A stretch of DNA of 64,000 bases from Betaproteobacteria bacterium. Lineage in GTDB: Bacteria > Pseudomonadota > Gammaproteobacteria > Burkholderiales > Burkholderiaceae. Below the pieces are notes generated by a model. The model saw only the letters and a program-made list of their open reading frames with translations. It did no database searches and had not been told where the DNA came from. Position numbers and translations under genes: made by a program. This document shows, one piece after another, positions 16,031 to 26,168 of this stretch. The DNA lies in NCBI GenBank assembly GCA_947453825.1, contig CANGHN010000009.1, positions 1-64,000 on the forward strand. Direction: 5' to 3'. Every line of letters starts with the position of its first letter. Position 1 is the first letter of the stretch.

Positions 16031-16698
16031 TGTTGAGCTTAGATTTAAGTTTCTACAATTGGGAGCTCTTTACGAACTACATTATGAAGGGTTTGTTATT
16101 TAGCGTTCAGTTAACAGTTATTGCTACCTCTGGCGGCATCTTATTTGGCACCTTCTTGGCATTGATGCGCCTCTCTGGCAAGCCTATCTTAGTGATGCCA
16201 GCAACTTTTTACGTCAACACCATGCGCTCTATTCCTTTGGTGATGGTGATTTTATGGTTCTTCTTATTGATACCAATGTTGATTGGTAGGCCAATTGGCG
16301 CAGATTTGTCAGCCACGATTACTTTCATTGCATTTGAGGGGGCCTTTTTCTCTGAAATTGTAAGAGCTGGTATCCAGTCTGTACCCAAAGGTCAGGCTTA
16401 CGCTGCAGAAGCATTGGGTATGACCTATGGTCAGAACATGCGCTTTATTGTTTTACCGCAAGCATTCAGAAATATGATTCCTGTGTTTATGACACAAACC
16501 ATTATTTTGTTTCAGGATACTTCCTTGGTTTATGCAATCGGAGCTTATGACTTGTTAAAGGGCTTTGAGATTGCCGGCAAAAATTATGGTCGACCCATTG
16601 AAACCTACATTCTGGCTGCGCTGACTTATTTCTTGATATGTTTCTCGCTATCGAAAATTGTGAGAAAAGTTCAGGCCAAAGTTGCCATCATTCGCTAA
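16030..16698 (+). CDS. gltK: Glutamate/aspartate ABC transporter permease GltK
   Basis: 222 residues, about five membrane helices, with the EAA loop EIVRAGIQSVPKGQAYAAEALGMTYGQNMRFIVLPQAFRNM. It pairs with GltJ to form the inner-membrane channel. The length matches the Escherichia coli protein. It starts on the last base of the gltJ stop codon and is followed by gltL after 33 bases. Confidence 0.93.
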   Translation: MLSLDLSFYNWELFTNYIMKGLLFSVQLTVIATSGGILFGTFLALMRLSGKPILVMPATFYVNTMRSIPLVMVILWFFLLIPMLIGRPIGADLSATITFIAFEGAFFSEIVRAGIQSVPKGQAYAAEALGMTYGQNMRFIVLPQAFRNMIPVFMTQTIILFQDTSLVYAIGAYDLLKGFEIAGKNYGRPIETYILAALTYFLICFSLSKIVRKVQAKVAIIR

Positions 16699-16731
16699 TC
16701 CATTTATGCACACTCACACTATTTCTTAATC

Positions 16732-17466
16732 ATGATTGAACTTCAAAACGTCTCTAAATGGTATGGCTCATTTCAGGTGCTGACGGATTGCACAACGTCT
16801 ATCAAAAAGGGCGAGGTCGTTGTGATTTGTGGCCCCTCGGGTTCCGGTAAATCGACTTTGATCAAAACCATTAATGCATTAGAACCATTTCAGGCTGGCG
16901 CCATTACTGTCGATGGCATTCATTTGCATGATCCAAAGACGAACTTGCCCAAACTAAGAGCTAGAGTAGGGATGGTATTTCAGCACTTTGAACTCTTTCC
17001 CCATTTAAGCATTACTGAAAATCTCACTCTTGCTCAAATCAAAGTATTGGGTAGATCAGCTGATGAAGCAAAAACCCATGGTCTTAAGTATCTGGAGCGT
17101 GTTGGTCTGATCGCTCAAAAAGACAAGTTTCCAGGCCAACTTTCTGGTGGGCAACAGCAACGTGTTGCCATTGCGCGTGCTTTGAGTATGGATCCGATTG
17201 TGATGCTGTTTGATGAGCCCACATCTGCTTTAGATCCAGAAATGGTTGGTGAAGTTTTGGATGTAATGGTGAAGCTTGCTAATGAAGGTATGACGATGTG
17301 TTGTGTTACACACGAAATGGGCTTTGCTCGTAAGGTGAGTCATCGAGTGATTTTCATGGATCAGGGGCGCATTATTGAGGATTGCAGCAGAGATGAATTC
17401 TTTGGCAATCCTGATGCTAGATCCTCTAGAGCAAAAGATTTCTTATCTAAAATTTTGCCTGGTTAA
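16732..17466 (+). CDS. gltL: Glutamate/aspartate ABC transporter ATPase GltL
   Basis: 244 residues with a complete ABC cassette: Walker [12 protein letters not shown]-loop [10 protein letters not shown], signature [15 protein letters not shown], Walker [17 protein letters not shown], and the switch His in [10 protein letters not shown]. It energises uptake through GltJK. The high similarity to amino-acid importers of the GlnQ/GltL type and the gene order fix its partners. Four bases separate its stop from the next start, so the lipoprotein gene that follows is probably in the same transcript. Confidence 0.95.
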   Translation: MIELQNVSKWYGSFQVLTDCTTSIKKGEVVVICGPSGSGKSTLIKTINALEPFQAGAITVDGIHLHDPKTNLPKLRARVGMVFQHFELFPHLSITENLTLAQIKVLGRSADEAKTHGLKYLERVGLIAQKDKFPGQLSGGQQQRVAIARALSMDPIVMLFDEPTSALDPEMVGEVLDVMVKLANEGMTMCCVTHEMGFARKVSHRVIFMDQGRIIEDCSRDEFFGNPDARSSRAKDFLSKILPG

Positions 17467-17470
17467 ATCA

Positions 17471-17866
17471 ATGAAAGCGCTATCCCCTAAGTTATTCGTA
17501 CATATTTTGGTTAGTTTGGCATCGATCCTGCTGGTTGGATGCTCAGTCGCTAAATTAGAGGCGCGCCTCGCTGCTAATCCGCAATGTAAGGATGTCATTA
17601 ATCCAAAAACTGGGGCTGTTATGCCCTGTCATGAAACAGACAAGGCCTTTTATGCGGCAGCAGGTCTTGTGCCTGCCAAAGTTCAGCCGGCTTCTGTTAT
17701 TAAGGAAGTTCCTGCCGTAACGCCAAGCGTGGCTAGCCCTGTAATTGCTACTTCTAATACACCGGCCCCACAAAAAATAGCGTCACCCCCGCAAGTTCAA
17801 AGCGACTGTAAGCCTCAGATTCATAAAAAGACGGGCGGCATGTTACCTTGCCCACCACCAGATTGA
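17471..17866 (+). CDS. Small lipoprotein with two Cys-Lys...Lys-Thr-Gly...Pro-Cys repeats
   Basis: 131 residues from the ATG at 17471, four bases after gltL. The signal peptide ends in a lipobox (LVGC, Cys about 24). The mature protein has two copies of one motif, QCKDVINPKTGAVMPC near the start and DCKPQIHKKTGGMLPC at the end, joined by a Pro/Ala/Ser/Val linker. Each copy has two cysteines about 13 apart, suggesting a disulfide-closed loop or metal site. I recognise no family. It precedes another lipoprotein gene by 17 bases, so both may build one envelope complex. Confidence 0.6.
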   Translation: MKALSPKLFVHILVSLASILLVGCSVAKLEARLAANPQCKDVINPKTGAVMPCHETDKAFYAAAGLVPAKVQPASVIKEVPAVTPSVASPVIATSNTPAPQKIASPPQVQSDCKPQIHKKTGGMLPCPPPD

Positions 17867-17883
17867 CCTCAATAGGAGCGAAA

Positions 17884-18564
17884 ATGAAAATACATTATTT
17901 ACTGGCTGCCGTATCTGCTGCCGCACTTATTGGTGCATGCAGTAACGCACCCAAACTGGCTACGGAGGCAATGCCAAAATCTGGTTTCTTGCCAAATTAT
18001 TCTGTATTGGTGCCAATGGCTACCAGCGCTTCGGATACTCGTATTTGGCGTTACCGTAAAGAGGGTATAAATCCTGCAACCTATACAGCGGTTATTTTGG
18101 ACCCGATCTACTTAAACCAAAATGCTACTAAAGATGTCAGTGCTGACGCTATCAATAAAGCCAAGGCTGCCTTGCAAGCTTCAATGGTTGAGGCCGTTAA
18201 TTCAAGGGGTAATATTCGGATTGTGACTAGCCCTGGTCCAGGCACTGCACGTGTTTCTGTTGGCATTACTGGTGCTGAAAGCTCTACAGATAGTCTTCAG
18301 CCTTGGAATTTCACACCAATTGGTCTGGCGCTAAACGCGGCCGCATATGCGGGGGGCGTTAATTCGAAAACTCCAGCATTACTCATTGAAAGCAAAATTA
18401 CAGATAGCCAATCAAAAGTTTTATTGGGTGAAGGATTGGTAACGATTCAAGGTGAATCCTTTAGAACAGCCGGTGGCTCTGTGGATTCGTTTGTTGATAT
18501 GGCAAAAAAAGCAGTCCGCGTTGCTTTGGAAACATCAGCTAACCCAACACCAACAGGCAAATAA
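17884..18564 (+). CDS. DUF3313-like lipoprotein
   Basis: 226 residues from the ATG at 17884 with AGGAG 11-7 bases upstream. The signal peptide ends in LIGAC, so it is a lipoprotein (Cys about 20). PKSGFLPNYSVLVPM and WRYRKEGINPATYTAVILDPIYL match the DUF3313 family (PF11769) of outer-membrane-associated lipoproteins of unknown function. The rest is alternating strand and helix. It lies between the small repeat lipoprotein and an EF-hand protein. Confidence 0.75.
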   Translation: MKIHYLLAAVSAAALIGACSNAPKLATEAMPKSGFLPNYSVLVPMATSASDTRIWRYRKEGINPATYTAVILDPIYLNQNATKDVSADAINKAKAALQASMVEAVNSRGNIRIVTSPGPGTARVSVGITGAESSTDSLQPWNFTPIGLALNAAAYAGGVNSKTPALLIESKITDSQSKVLLGEGLVTIQGESFRTAGGSVDSFVDMAKKAVRVALETSANPTPTGK

Positions 18565-18573
18565 GAGTTGGAT

Positions 18574-18837
18574 ATGAAATTGACCCTAAAAAATATACTA
18601 CCGATAGTTGCATGCGCTTCATTTGCCGTTTGTTCATCAAGTTTTGCTGACGATGCATCAAAAAACCAGCAGATCGAAAAACGTTTTGCTAAATGCGATA
18701 CCAATCATGATGGCAAGCTCACTTTAGCCGAGGCCAAAGGATGTATGCCCCGTATTTATGATCACTTCAGCTACATTGATTCTTCTAATAAAGGGTATTT
18801 GACTGTTGCAGAAATTCAGGCAGTTGCAGATCGCTAA
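18574..18837 (+). CDS. Exported EF-hand calcium-binding protein
   Basis: 87 residues from the ATG at 18574 (a TTG two codons earlier is in frame). The signal peptide ends near SFA-DD. One canonical EF-hand loop is visible (DTNHDGKLTLAE: Asp, Asn, Asp, Gly, Glu in place), followed by a degenerate one (DSSNKGYLTVAE). Two cysteines flank the first hand. It probably binds one Ca2+ in the periplasm; the partner is unknown. It starts 9 bases after the DUF3313 gene. Confidence 0.8.
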   Translation: MKLTLKNILPIVACASFAVCSSSFADDASKNQQIEKRFAKCDTNHDGKLTLAEAKGCMPRIYDHFSYIDSSNKGYLTVAEIQAVADR

Positions 18838-18850
18838 TGACGTTTTAATA

Positions 18851-19744
18851 ATGCCAGTTGAATTTCCAGGCTTTACACAAAAGCGCATTACCGTTGACTC
18901 TGAAGATGGTCCCATTGAGATCGCTTGCCAAATCGGCGGCAATGGGCCAGCTTTATTGCTACTCCATGGCTTTCCCCAAACTAAAGCGATTTGGTATCGC
19001 GTTGCCATTGAATTAGCCAACCACTTTACCGTAGTCGCTTCAGATTTACGTGGTTATGGCCAATCTTCTAAACCCCACGGTAAACAAGATCACTCGACCT
19101 ATTCCAAAAAATCGATGGCTGCCGATCAGCATGCCTTGATGAAAGCTTTAGGTTACGAGCAGTTCTATCTCTTGGGTCATGATCGCGGGGGCAGGGTGTC
19201 GCATAGATTAGCGATGGATTTCCCCCAAAGCGTTTTGCGGTTAATGGTTCTCGACATCTCTCCAACACTATCAATGTATGAAAATACCACTATGGCTTTT
19301 GCAAAGGGCTATTGGCATTGGTTTTTCTTAATACAGCCAGAACCTGTTCCAGAGACCATGATTGCGGCTGATCCCCAATTTTGGTTAAAAAACCATATGG
19401 GACGTCATGCAGGTACAGGAATATTTTCACCGGACCGTTGGGCTGAATATCTTGCAGGAGCTCAAAATGCGCAAAGTATGCATGCGATGTGTGAAGACTA
19501 CCGTGCTTCAGCAAGTATCGATTTAATTCATGATCGGGCTGATCGAGCTTCTGAAAAAAAACTCACGATGCCTCTATCGGTCATTTGGGGAGAGCATGGT
19601 TTAGTCAATCAATGTTTTAAACCCCTGGAGGATTGGCAAAAGGTTGCGGTTGAAGTGTCGGGCAAGACCTTACCTTGTGGGCATTATATCCCTGAAGAGC
19701 TGCCAGAGGAGCTGATTAAAGAGGCTAAAACTTTCTTTATTTAA
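18851..19744 (+). CDS. Fluoroacetate/haloacetate dehalogenase-type alpha/beta hydrolase
   Basis: 297 residues from the ATG at 18851; earlier in-frame starts overlap the EF-hand gene. The fold carries LLLLHGFPQT (oxyanion hole), the nucleophile in GHDRGGR (Asp111), then Arg112 and Arg115, acid Asp135, the pair His156-Trp157 in YWHW, Tyr217 in CEDYRA, and the base His278 in CGHYIPEE. These correspond to Asp110, Arg111, Arg114, Asp134, His155, Trp156, Tyr219 and His280 of the Rhodopseudomonas fluoroacetate dehalogenase RPA1163, so the fluoride pocket is complete. It would hydrolyse haloacetates to glycolate. Epoxide hydrolase is a less likely alternative. Confidence 0.83.
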   Translation: MPVEFPGFTQKRITVDSEDGPIEIACQIGGNGPALLLLHGFPQTKAIWYRVAIELANHFTVVASDLRGYGQSSKPHGKQDHSTYSKKSMAADQHALMKALGYEQFYLLGHDRGGRVSHRLAMDFPQSVLRLMVLDISPTLSMYENTTMAFAKGYWHWFFLIQPEPVPETMIAADPQFWLKNHMGRHAGTGIFSPDRWAEYLAGAQNAQSMHAMCEDYRASASIDLIHDRADRASEKKLTMPLSVIWGEHGLVNQCFKPLEDWQKVAVEVSGKTLPCGHYIPEELPEELIKEAKTFFI

Positions 19745-19808
19745 ATTACATGAGTACTGCCTTAGTATTAGACATGTTTATTGCTTTTCATTCTCAAAAG
19801 GTATTTTT

Positions 19809-20810
19809 ATGAACAACCTTATTAAGCTGTTGTTATTGTCTGCTGGCCTCTTTATTACTTCTCACATTTTTGCCCAAAAAAATGATGCCATTATTGATAC
19901 AGCAGAGGTACAGGCAGCGATTGCCCGCGGTGCCATTATTTGGGATGTGCGTGATGAGAAGAGCTATTTAGAGGGCCATATTCCAGGCGCCATCAATATT
20001 GGAGATGCAGGTAGCGTTCTCAGAGATCCCAATAAAGAAGATTACATTGCAACTGAAAAAATTCAGAGGATCTTTAATGATGCAGGGCTAAATGTAAATC
20101 GCGATATTGTTGTGTATGGTGCTCGTGGCAATCCTTACGCTTACTTTGGTCTTTATACAATTCATTATTTTGGCGGCAAACAAGCCCAGATTTATCACGA
20201 TGGATTTGACGGCTGGAAAACTGCCGGCATGCCGATTCAAAAAGAACGTCAAATTATTCCTACAGTGAGCGTAACACTCATTCCACAGCCACAACTTGTG
20301 GTGTCCAATGAGGAAATGCTCAAACTTGTCCAATCCAAGTCAGTACAAATTTTAGACGTCAGAACGCCAGATGAATATTCTGGAAAAGATGTGAGAGCGA
20401 TCCGTGGTGGGCACATCCCAAATTCAGTGAATATTCCCTTTGAAGATAACTGGCAGGACCCAGCAACGGCGATCAAACTCAATAAGAAGCAGGTTGCCGA
20501 TAATGCTGGTATGACACTAAAAAGTCAGGCTGATTTGAAGAAGTTGTATGCCAAACTTGATCCCGATAAAGAAACCGTGGTTTATTGCCAAAGCGGCGTG
20601 CGGGCGGCAGAAACGGCTGTAGTTCTGAAAAATCTAGGATTTAAGAAGGTGAAGGTTTACGACTCGGCCTGGCTCGGCTGGGGTAATAACCTCAAGGCGC
20701 CGGTTGCTGAGGAGACCTTTTTGAATGTAGGTGCCTTAAATGCAAAGCTTGCTGCAATGCAAAATAAGATCAGCCAACTGGAGGAAATCTTAAAGGCTAA
20801 GAGCAATTAA
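19809..20810 (+). CDS. Periplasmic sulfurtransferase with two rhodanese domains
   Basis: 333 residues. Signal peptide about 1-22 (cut after IFA). The N-terminal rhodanese domain (IIWDVRDEKSYLEGHIPGAINI) has GARGN where the catalytic loop would hold cysteine, so it is inactive. The C-terminal domain (ILDVRTPDEYSG ... VVYCQSGVRAAET) has the catalytic Cys260. A short coiled coil closes the protein (LNAKLAAMQNKISQLEEILK). This is the thiosulfate:cyanide sulfurtransferase layout; the acceptor is unknown. A 64-base gap separates it from the dehalogenase gene, and a terminator follows. Confidence 0.85.
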   Translation: MNNLIKLLLLSAGLFITSHIFAQKNDAIIDTAEVQAAIARGAIIWDVRDEKSYLEGHIPGAINIGDAGSVLRDPNKEDYIATEKIQRIFNDAGLNVNRDIVVYGARGNPYAYFGLYTIHYFGGKQAQIYHDGFDGWKTAGMPIQKERQIIPTVSVTLIPQPQLVVSNEEMLKLVQSKSVQILDVRTPDEYSGKDVRAIRGGHIPNSVNIPFEDNWQDPATAIKLNKKQVADNAGMTLKSQADLKKLYAKLDPDKETVVYCQSGVRAAETAVVLKNLGFKKVKVYDSAWLGWGNNLKAPVAEETFLNVGALNAKLAAMQNKISQLEEILKAKSN

Positions 20811-20838
20811 ACGGCTGAAGAATTGAGTTGTAAATTAA

Positions 20839-20872
20839 AAAACCCTAAATAAATCAGTTATTTAGGGTTTTT
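20839..20872. terminator. Bidirectional terminator
   Basis: Stem AACCCTAAATAA / TTATTTAGGGTT (12 base pairs) with loop ATCAG, flanked by A's on the left and T's on the right. It sits between the rhodanese gene (+) and the small gene at 20891 (-) and can end both. Confidence 0.85.
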
Positions 20873-20890
20873 GCTTAATCTCTTGATCTA

Positions 20891-21076
20891 TTACTCTGGA
20901 TGAAAGTTGTTGCTTGCCATGAAGCTAATAGTACGTTCAAAGCCAAGAATGCGGATGTAACGCCATGCGATATCACGATATTTGCTATCTAGATAGCCAA
21001 TAGCGACCTCAGGGGTCCTTTTAGACAGGTCGATTTGTTGAATTGAGCGGGCCCAGCGTTTAAGTCTTGTTGACAT
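20891..21076 (-). CDS. Small basic protein, unknown function
   Basis: 61 residues (MSTRLKRWARSIQQIDLSKR to MASNNFHPE). The start is fixed by a perfect Shine-Dalgarno GGAGGTGA (21082-21089 on the minus strand), five bases before the ATG; upstream in-frame ATGs overlap it and are rejected. The N-terminus is rich in Arg and Lys and the rest is probably helical with several tryptophans and tyrosines. No motif known to me. The excellent ribosome site and the flanking terminator argue it is real and well translated. Confidence 0.65.
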   Translation of the reverse strand: MSTRLKRWARSIQQIDLSKRTPEVAIGYLDSKYRDIAWRYIRILGFERTISFMASNNFHPE

Positions 21077-21164
21077 ATTTGTCACCTCCATGGGCATACA
21101 ACGCATCACAAAGTGATCGAGATGACAGAAATTACAAAATAATTAAAAGGCCCCTCAAAGATGT

Positions 21165-22580
21165 CTAAATAGATAGCACTTTATGGGGATTAAGGATGTT
21201 TTGAGGGTCTAGAGCCATTTTCAGAGCTTTCATAAGGTTGTGGGCAACGGATCCCTTATGAGCCCTTAATTCCTGCAATTTAAGCTGTCCAATGCCATGT
21301 TCTGCAGAAATGGACCCCTGACAGCGTTCAACTTGGCTGTAAACGAGCTCATGAATCGGTTTTTCATAGCTTGAATTGAATGTTTGCGGGTCTACGCCCA
21401 AGGGTGGGGCAATGTTGTAATGCAAATTCCCGTCACCCAAATGGCCAAAATTAATAATTCGTACCCCAGGGTAGCTCTCCCGCATTAAGCGGTCGGTTTG
21501 TGCGATGAAGCTTTCTAGGGAAGACAGGGGGATGGTGATGTCGTGCTTCAGATTGGCACCTTCAGCAGCTTGTGCCAGAGTAATGTGCTCTCGCATCTGC
21601 CAAAACCCATTCGCTTGGCTTAAATTGCTGGCAATCACTGCATCAGAAATGATGCCGGCCTCAAACGCTTCTTCAAGAACCGTTTCTAGTAATTGCCTAA
21701 CGTGCTCCTCACTTTCGTGATCCGATAATTCAATCAAGATCGTATAAGGTGGATTGCTCTGTAGAGGGTTTGCCATCTGCGGAAAATGTTTTTCATTTAA
21801 GGACAACGATTCCTGCGTCATCATTTCAAAGCCCGTGAGCAAGGATGTTGCTCTCTTCTGAAATAGGTTTAGCAGGGCAATACTAGAGGCAACGGAATCG
21901 CAAGCAACTAGAGTGGTCCATTGTGATATCGGTAGAGGGTAGAGTTTCATGACTGCGCTCGTAATGATGCCAAGAGTGCCTTCAGATCCAATAAATAGGT
22001 CGCGTAAATCATAACCAGTATTGTCTTTGCGTAAACCCTTTAGGCCATTCCAGATCTCACCCGTTGCGGTTACTACCTCTAGACCAAGGCATAGATCACG
22101 GGTATTGCCATAGCGCAAAACATTAGTGCCGCCAGCATTGGTTGCCAAATTTCCGCCAATCATGCAGCTACCTTCAGCTCCAAGGCTTAATGGAAATAAA
22201 AATCCTTGTGCAGCAGCTTGCTCTTGGATGGTTTGTAAAATACATCCTGCTTCAAGCGTAATAGTTTGGTTTTCAACATCAATCGCACGAATCTGGTTCA
22301 TGCGCTTGAAATTGATAATGATTTGTTTGCCACTGTTATCCGGAGTAGCTCCACCACAAAAACCGGTATGCCCGCCTTGCGGGACAATAGCGAGTTGATT
22401 GCTTGCGCAAACTTGGACAATTTGGGCAACCTCTTGAGTAGTTTTAGGTAGCAGTACCGCTAAAGCTTTACCACTAAAACGTTTGCGCCAATCTGTGAGG
22501 AAGGGCGCCTTATCCTCTTCAGAATCAAGTACGTACTGCTTATCTAAAATATTGGTAAATGCTTCAATCAGGTTTTGCAT
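21165..22580 (-). CDS. FAD-linked 2-hydroxyacid oxidoreductase (GlcD/D2HGDH type)
   Basis: 471 residues. The PCMH-type FAD domain shows VPQGGHTGFCGGATP, GAEGSCMIGGNLATNAGG and FIGSEGTLGIITSAVMKLYPLP; the C-terminal oxidase domain shows FGHLGDGNLHYN (the His metal/substrate site) and SAEHGIGQLK. This matches D-2-hydroxyglutarate or D-lactate dehydrogenases that pass electrons to a carrier. The exact substrate cannot be told. It is probably co-transcribed with the DUF2069 and wrbA genes upstream, whose stop lies 2 bases before this start. Confidence 0.88.
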   Translation of the reverse strand: MQNLIEAFTNILDKQYVLDSEEDKAPFLTDWRKRFSGKALAVLLPKTTQEVAQIVQVCASNQLAIVPQGGHTGFCGGATPDNSGKQIIINFKRMNQIRAIDVENQTITLEAGCILQTIQEQAAAQGFLFPLSLGAEGSCMIGGNLATNAGGTNVLRYGNTRDLCLGLEVVTATGEIWNGLKGLRKDNTGYDLRDLFIGSEGTLGIITSAVMKLYPLPISQWTTLVACDSVASSIALLNLFQKRATSLLTGFEMMTQESLSLNEKHFPQMANPLQSNPPYTILIELSDHESEEHVRQLLETVLEEAFEAGIISDAVIASNLSQANGFWQMREHITLAQAAEGANLKHDITIPLSSLESFIAQTDRLMRESYPGVRIINFGHLGDGNLHYNIAPPLGVDPQTFNSSYEKPIHELVYSQVERCQGSISAEHGIGQLKLQELRAHKGSVAHNLMKALKMALDPQNILNPHKVLSI

Positions 22581-22582
22581 CT

Positions 22583-23591
<1,009 letters not shown>

Positions 23592-23604
23592 TTATGATAC
23601 GGCG

Positions 23605-24453
23605 ATGCGCATTATTCGTAACCCCCAATTATGGCTTGCTCTGGGCAAAGAGGTCTGGGAGCGCAATCGTGGTCAAAATTTAAAACAAATTGCTGCCAGC
23701 TTAGCCTTTACAACCACCTTATCGTTAGTTCCAATGCTAACCGTTGCAACTATCTTAATTGGTTATTTGCCCAGTGTCATTCAAGTAAAAAATGCATTCA
23801 GAACCTGGCTCTTAGATACTTATATGCCAGGAGGTATTAACCAACAATTTTTCATCTATCTAGATCAATTTTCTTCTAAGGCAAAAGGTTTAACATTTAT
23901 AGGCTTAATTGGTCTCGTAATCACAACAATCATGACATTGGCCGTCATTGAAGGTGCCTTTAATCAAATCTTCAGAGTTGAGCAAAGAAGGCCGCTAATT
24001 AAAAAGATTGTTATTTATAGTGCAGCAACATTCTTAGGGCCAATGTTATTAGGGCTTGGAATTTATTTAAGTGGTGTTTTATTTAGCGCTTCAGAAGGTT
24101 GGATTAAGGCCGTCTCTTTTGGTTTTGGCTTAATGGCAACGGTCGCGCCTATCTGTATGGCCATTGCTGTGTATACAGTGGTTTATAAAATATTGCCTTA
24201 CACCAAGATACTTTGGGCCGATGCCTTAGCCGGAGCTTTTTTCGCTGCTATAACGTTTGAGGCAATGAAATTTGGTTTTGCTATCTTCCTCAGTCATACC
24301 GCCTTCTATAAAACAGTTTATGGCGCATTTGCTATCTTTCCTTTGGGCTTGATCTGGATCTATATGACCTGGTGGATTACTCTCGCTGGAGCTGTTTTAG
24401 TAGCAAACTTACCCGGCATTCGGGAAAGCCTGATTAGGGTTATTCGTTACTAA
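23605..24453 (+). CDS. yihY: YihY/BrkB family inner-membrane protein
   Basis: 282 residues with six membrane helices (about 28-50, 87-110, 130-150, 170-192, 205-225, 240-262) and the family pattern AASLAFTTTLSLVPML, then GAFFAAITFEAMKFGFAIFLS and YGAFAIFPLGLIWIYMTW. The family was once called RNase BN by mistake; its role is not settled. It lies divergently from wrbA. Confidence 0.88.
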   Translation: MRIIRNPQLWLALGKEVWERNRGQNLKQIAASLAFTTTLSLVPMLTVATILIGYLPSVIQVKNAFRTWLLDTYMPGGINQQFFIYLDQFSSKAKGLTFIGLIGLVITTIMTLAVIEGAFNQIFRVEQRRPLIKKIVIYSAATFLGPMLLGLGIYLSGVLFSASEGWIKAVSFGFGLMATVAPICMAIAVYTVVYKILPYTKILWADALAGAFFAAITFEAMKFGFAIFLSHTAFYKTVYGAFAIFPLGLIWIYMTWWITLAGAVLVANLPGIRESLIRVIRY

Positions 24454-24540
24454 AAGAGAGTCTTAAGTCCTTGATTGAAGCTGACCTTAGGAATATATTG
24501 AAGCTATTAATGCTTTGCATTAAATCGCTTTGGAGCTCAA

Positions 24541-24996
24541 ATGAAAGTTCGTGACATTTTGCGTGTAAAGGGTAGCACTCTGTTTACCGCATCCCGTGAT
24601 ACTGCACTTCAAATTGCGGTAATGGTGATGAGCGATCACGATATTGGCTCTTTAGTCATCATGGAGCAAGATAAGCTTGTAGGCATTTTGACCTTCCGCG
24701 AAGTCATTGCCGCACTAGCAAAACATCAAGGCAAATTGGATGGTCTTCAGGTTCACTCTGTAATGAATCAATCCCCATTGACTTGCAATATGGAGACGGA
24801 GATTGATGATGTTCGCCGCATGATGTTGGTGGATCATGCGCGCTACTTGCCCGTAGTTGATCAAAAGATGTTGATGGGTGTAATCTCTTTTTATGACGTC
24901 GCAAAATCCGTAGTTGAGGCTCAGGATTTTGAAAATACCATGCTCAAAGCCTATATTCGTGACTGGCCTGAAGACACCAAAAAGGCTGTTAACTAA
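24541..24996 (+). CDS. CBS-domain protein
   Basis: 151 residues made of two CBS domains (about 8-60 and 75-130), each ending in a 'VGILTFREV' / 'MGVISFYDV' strand-helix. Such stand-alone pairs bind adenosine nucleotides and act as regulators. It is not fused to any effector and lies 42 bases before aroC on the same strand. The length is standard for the family. Confidence 0.88.
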   Translation: MKVRDILRVKGSTLFTASRDTALQIAVMVMSDHDIGSLVIMEQDKLVGILTFREVIAALAKHQGKLDGLQVHSVMNQSPLTCNMETEIDDVRRMMLVDHARYLPVVDQKMLMGVISFYDVAKSVVEAQDFENTMLKAYIRDWPEDTKKAVN

Positions 24997-25038
24997 AGGT
25001 TCTAGCCTAATTTTGCTGACAAATGACATAATGTCGAT

Positions 25039-26154
25039 ATGTCAGGAAATACTTTAGGCCTCCTCTTTACCGTCACCACTTTTGGTGAATCTCATGGTCC
25101 CGCAATCGGAGCCATTGTGGATGGCTGCCCCCCAGGTATGTCGCTTTCAGAGCTTGACCTGCAAACAGATCTTGATCGACGTAAACCTGGAACATCCAGA
25201 CACGTTACGCAGCGTAAGGAAGAAGACCGGGTTGAGATTATGTCCGGCATTTTCGAAGGCAAAACAACTGGCGCGCCAATTGCATTGCTCATTCGTAATA
25301 CTGACCAACGTAGCCAGGACTACGGCGATATTTTGCAGACATTCCGTCCAGGACATGCCGACTATGCATATCACCATAAATATGGCTTTCGTGATCCCCG
25401 TGGCGGTGGTCGCTCTTCGGCTCGACTGACTGCACCGGTAGTCGCTGCAGCTGCTATTGCAAAGAAATGGCTCCATGAGCAATATGGAACAGAGTTCTTT
25501 GGTTTTATGAGTCAACTAGGCGAAATAGAGATTCCCCTGAAAGATCTTGGTCAGATTGAAAAGAATCCATTCTTTGCTGCCAATGCAGATATTGTTCCTC
25601 AGCTAGAGAGTTACATGGACGAACTGCGTAAAACAGGCGATTCTTGTGGAGCTCGCATAGAGGTGCGTGCTCGTAATGTTCCAGTAGGGCTTGGTGAACC
25701 TTTGTTTGATAAGCTCGATGCTGATATTGCCCATGCCATGATGGGTATTAACGCTGTTAAGGGAGTTGAGATTGGCTCTGGTTTTAAGTCGATAGCTCAA
25801 CGCGGTAGTGAACATGGTGATGAGTTACACCTCGATGGATTTGCGAGCAATAATGCAGGTGGGACCTTAGGTGGTATTAGCACTGGACAAGACTTGCGTG
25901 TGTCGATCGCGATCAAGCCCACTTCTAGCATCATGACTCCAAAGCAGTCTATTGGCTTAGATGGCAAACCGATCACCGTACAAACCAAAGGTCGTCATGA
26001 CCCTTGTGTTGGCATTCGCGCAACGCCAATCGCTGAAGCGATGTTAGCTCTCGTGGTGATGGATCACGCTTTACGTCACCGCGCACAATGCGCCGATGTC
26101 CAGGTCTCCATTAAACCGATTCCAGCGTCTCGCCCCGGCGCATCCTCTGATTAA
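25039..26154 (+). CDS. aroC: Chorismate synthase
   Basis: 371 residues. Converts EPSP to chorismate, the last step of the shikimate pathway, with reduced FMN. Signatures: [21 protein letters not shown] at the start, [27 protein letters not shown] in the middle, and [18 protein letters not shown] near the end; His17 and the second His are in place. The length is typical of bifunctional-independent bacterial enzymes. Confidence 0.97.
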   Translation: MSGNTLGLLFTVTTFGESHGPAIGAIVDGCPPGMSLSELDLQTDLDRRKPGTSRHVTQRKEEDRVEIMSGIFEGKTTGAPIALLIRNTDQRSQDYGDILQTFRPGHADYAYHHKYGFRDPRGGGRSSARLTAPVVAAAAIAKKWLHEQYGTEFFGFMSQLGEIEIPLKDLGQIEKNPFFAANADIVPQLESYMDELRKTGDSCGARIEVRARNVPVGLGEPLFDKLDADIAHAMMGINAVKGVEIGSGFKSIAQRGSEHGDELHLDGFASNNAGGTLGGISTGQDLRVSIAIKPTSSIMTPKQSIGLDGKPITVQTKGRHDPCVGIRATPIAEAMLALVVMDHALRHRAQCADVQVSIKPIPASRPGASSD

Positions 26155-26168
26155 GTAATTATTTCAAG

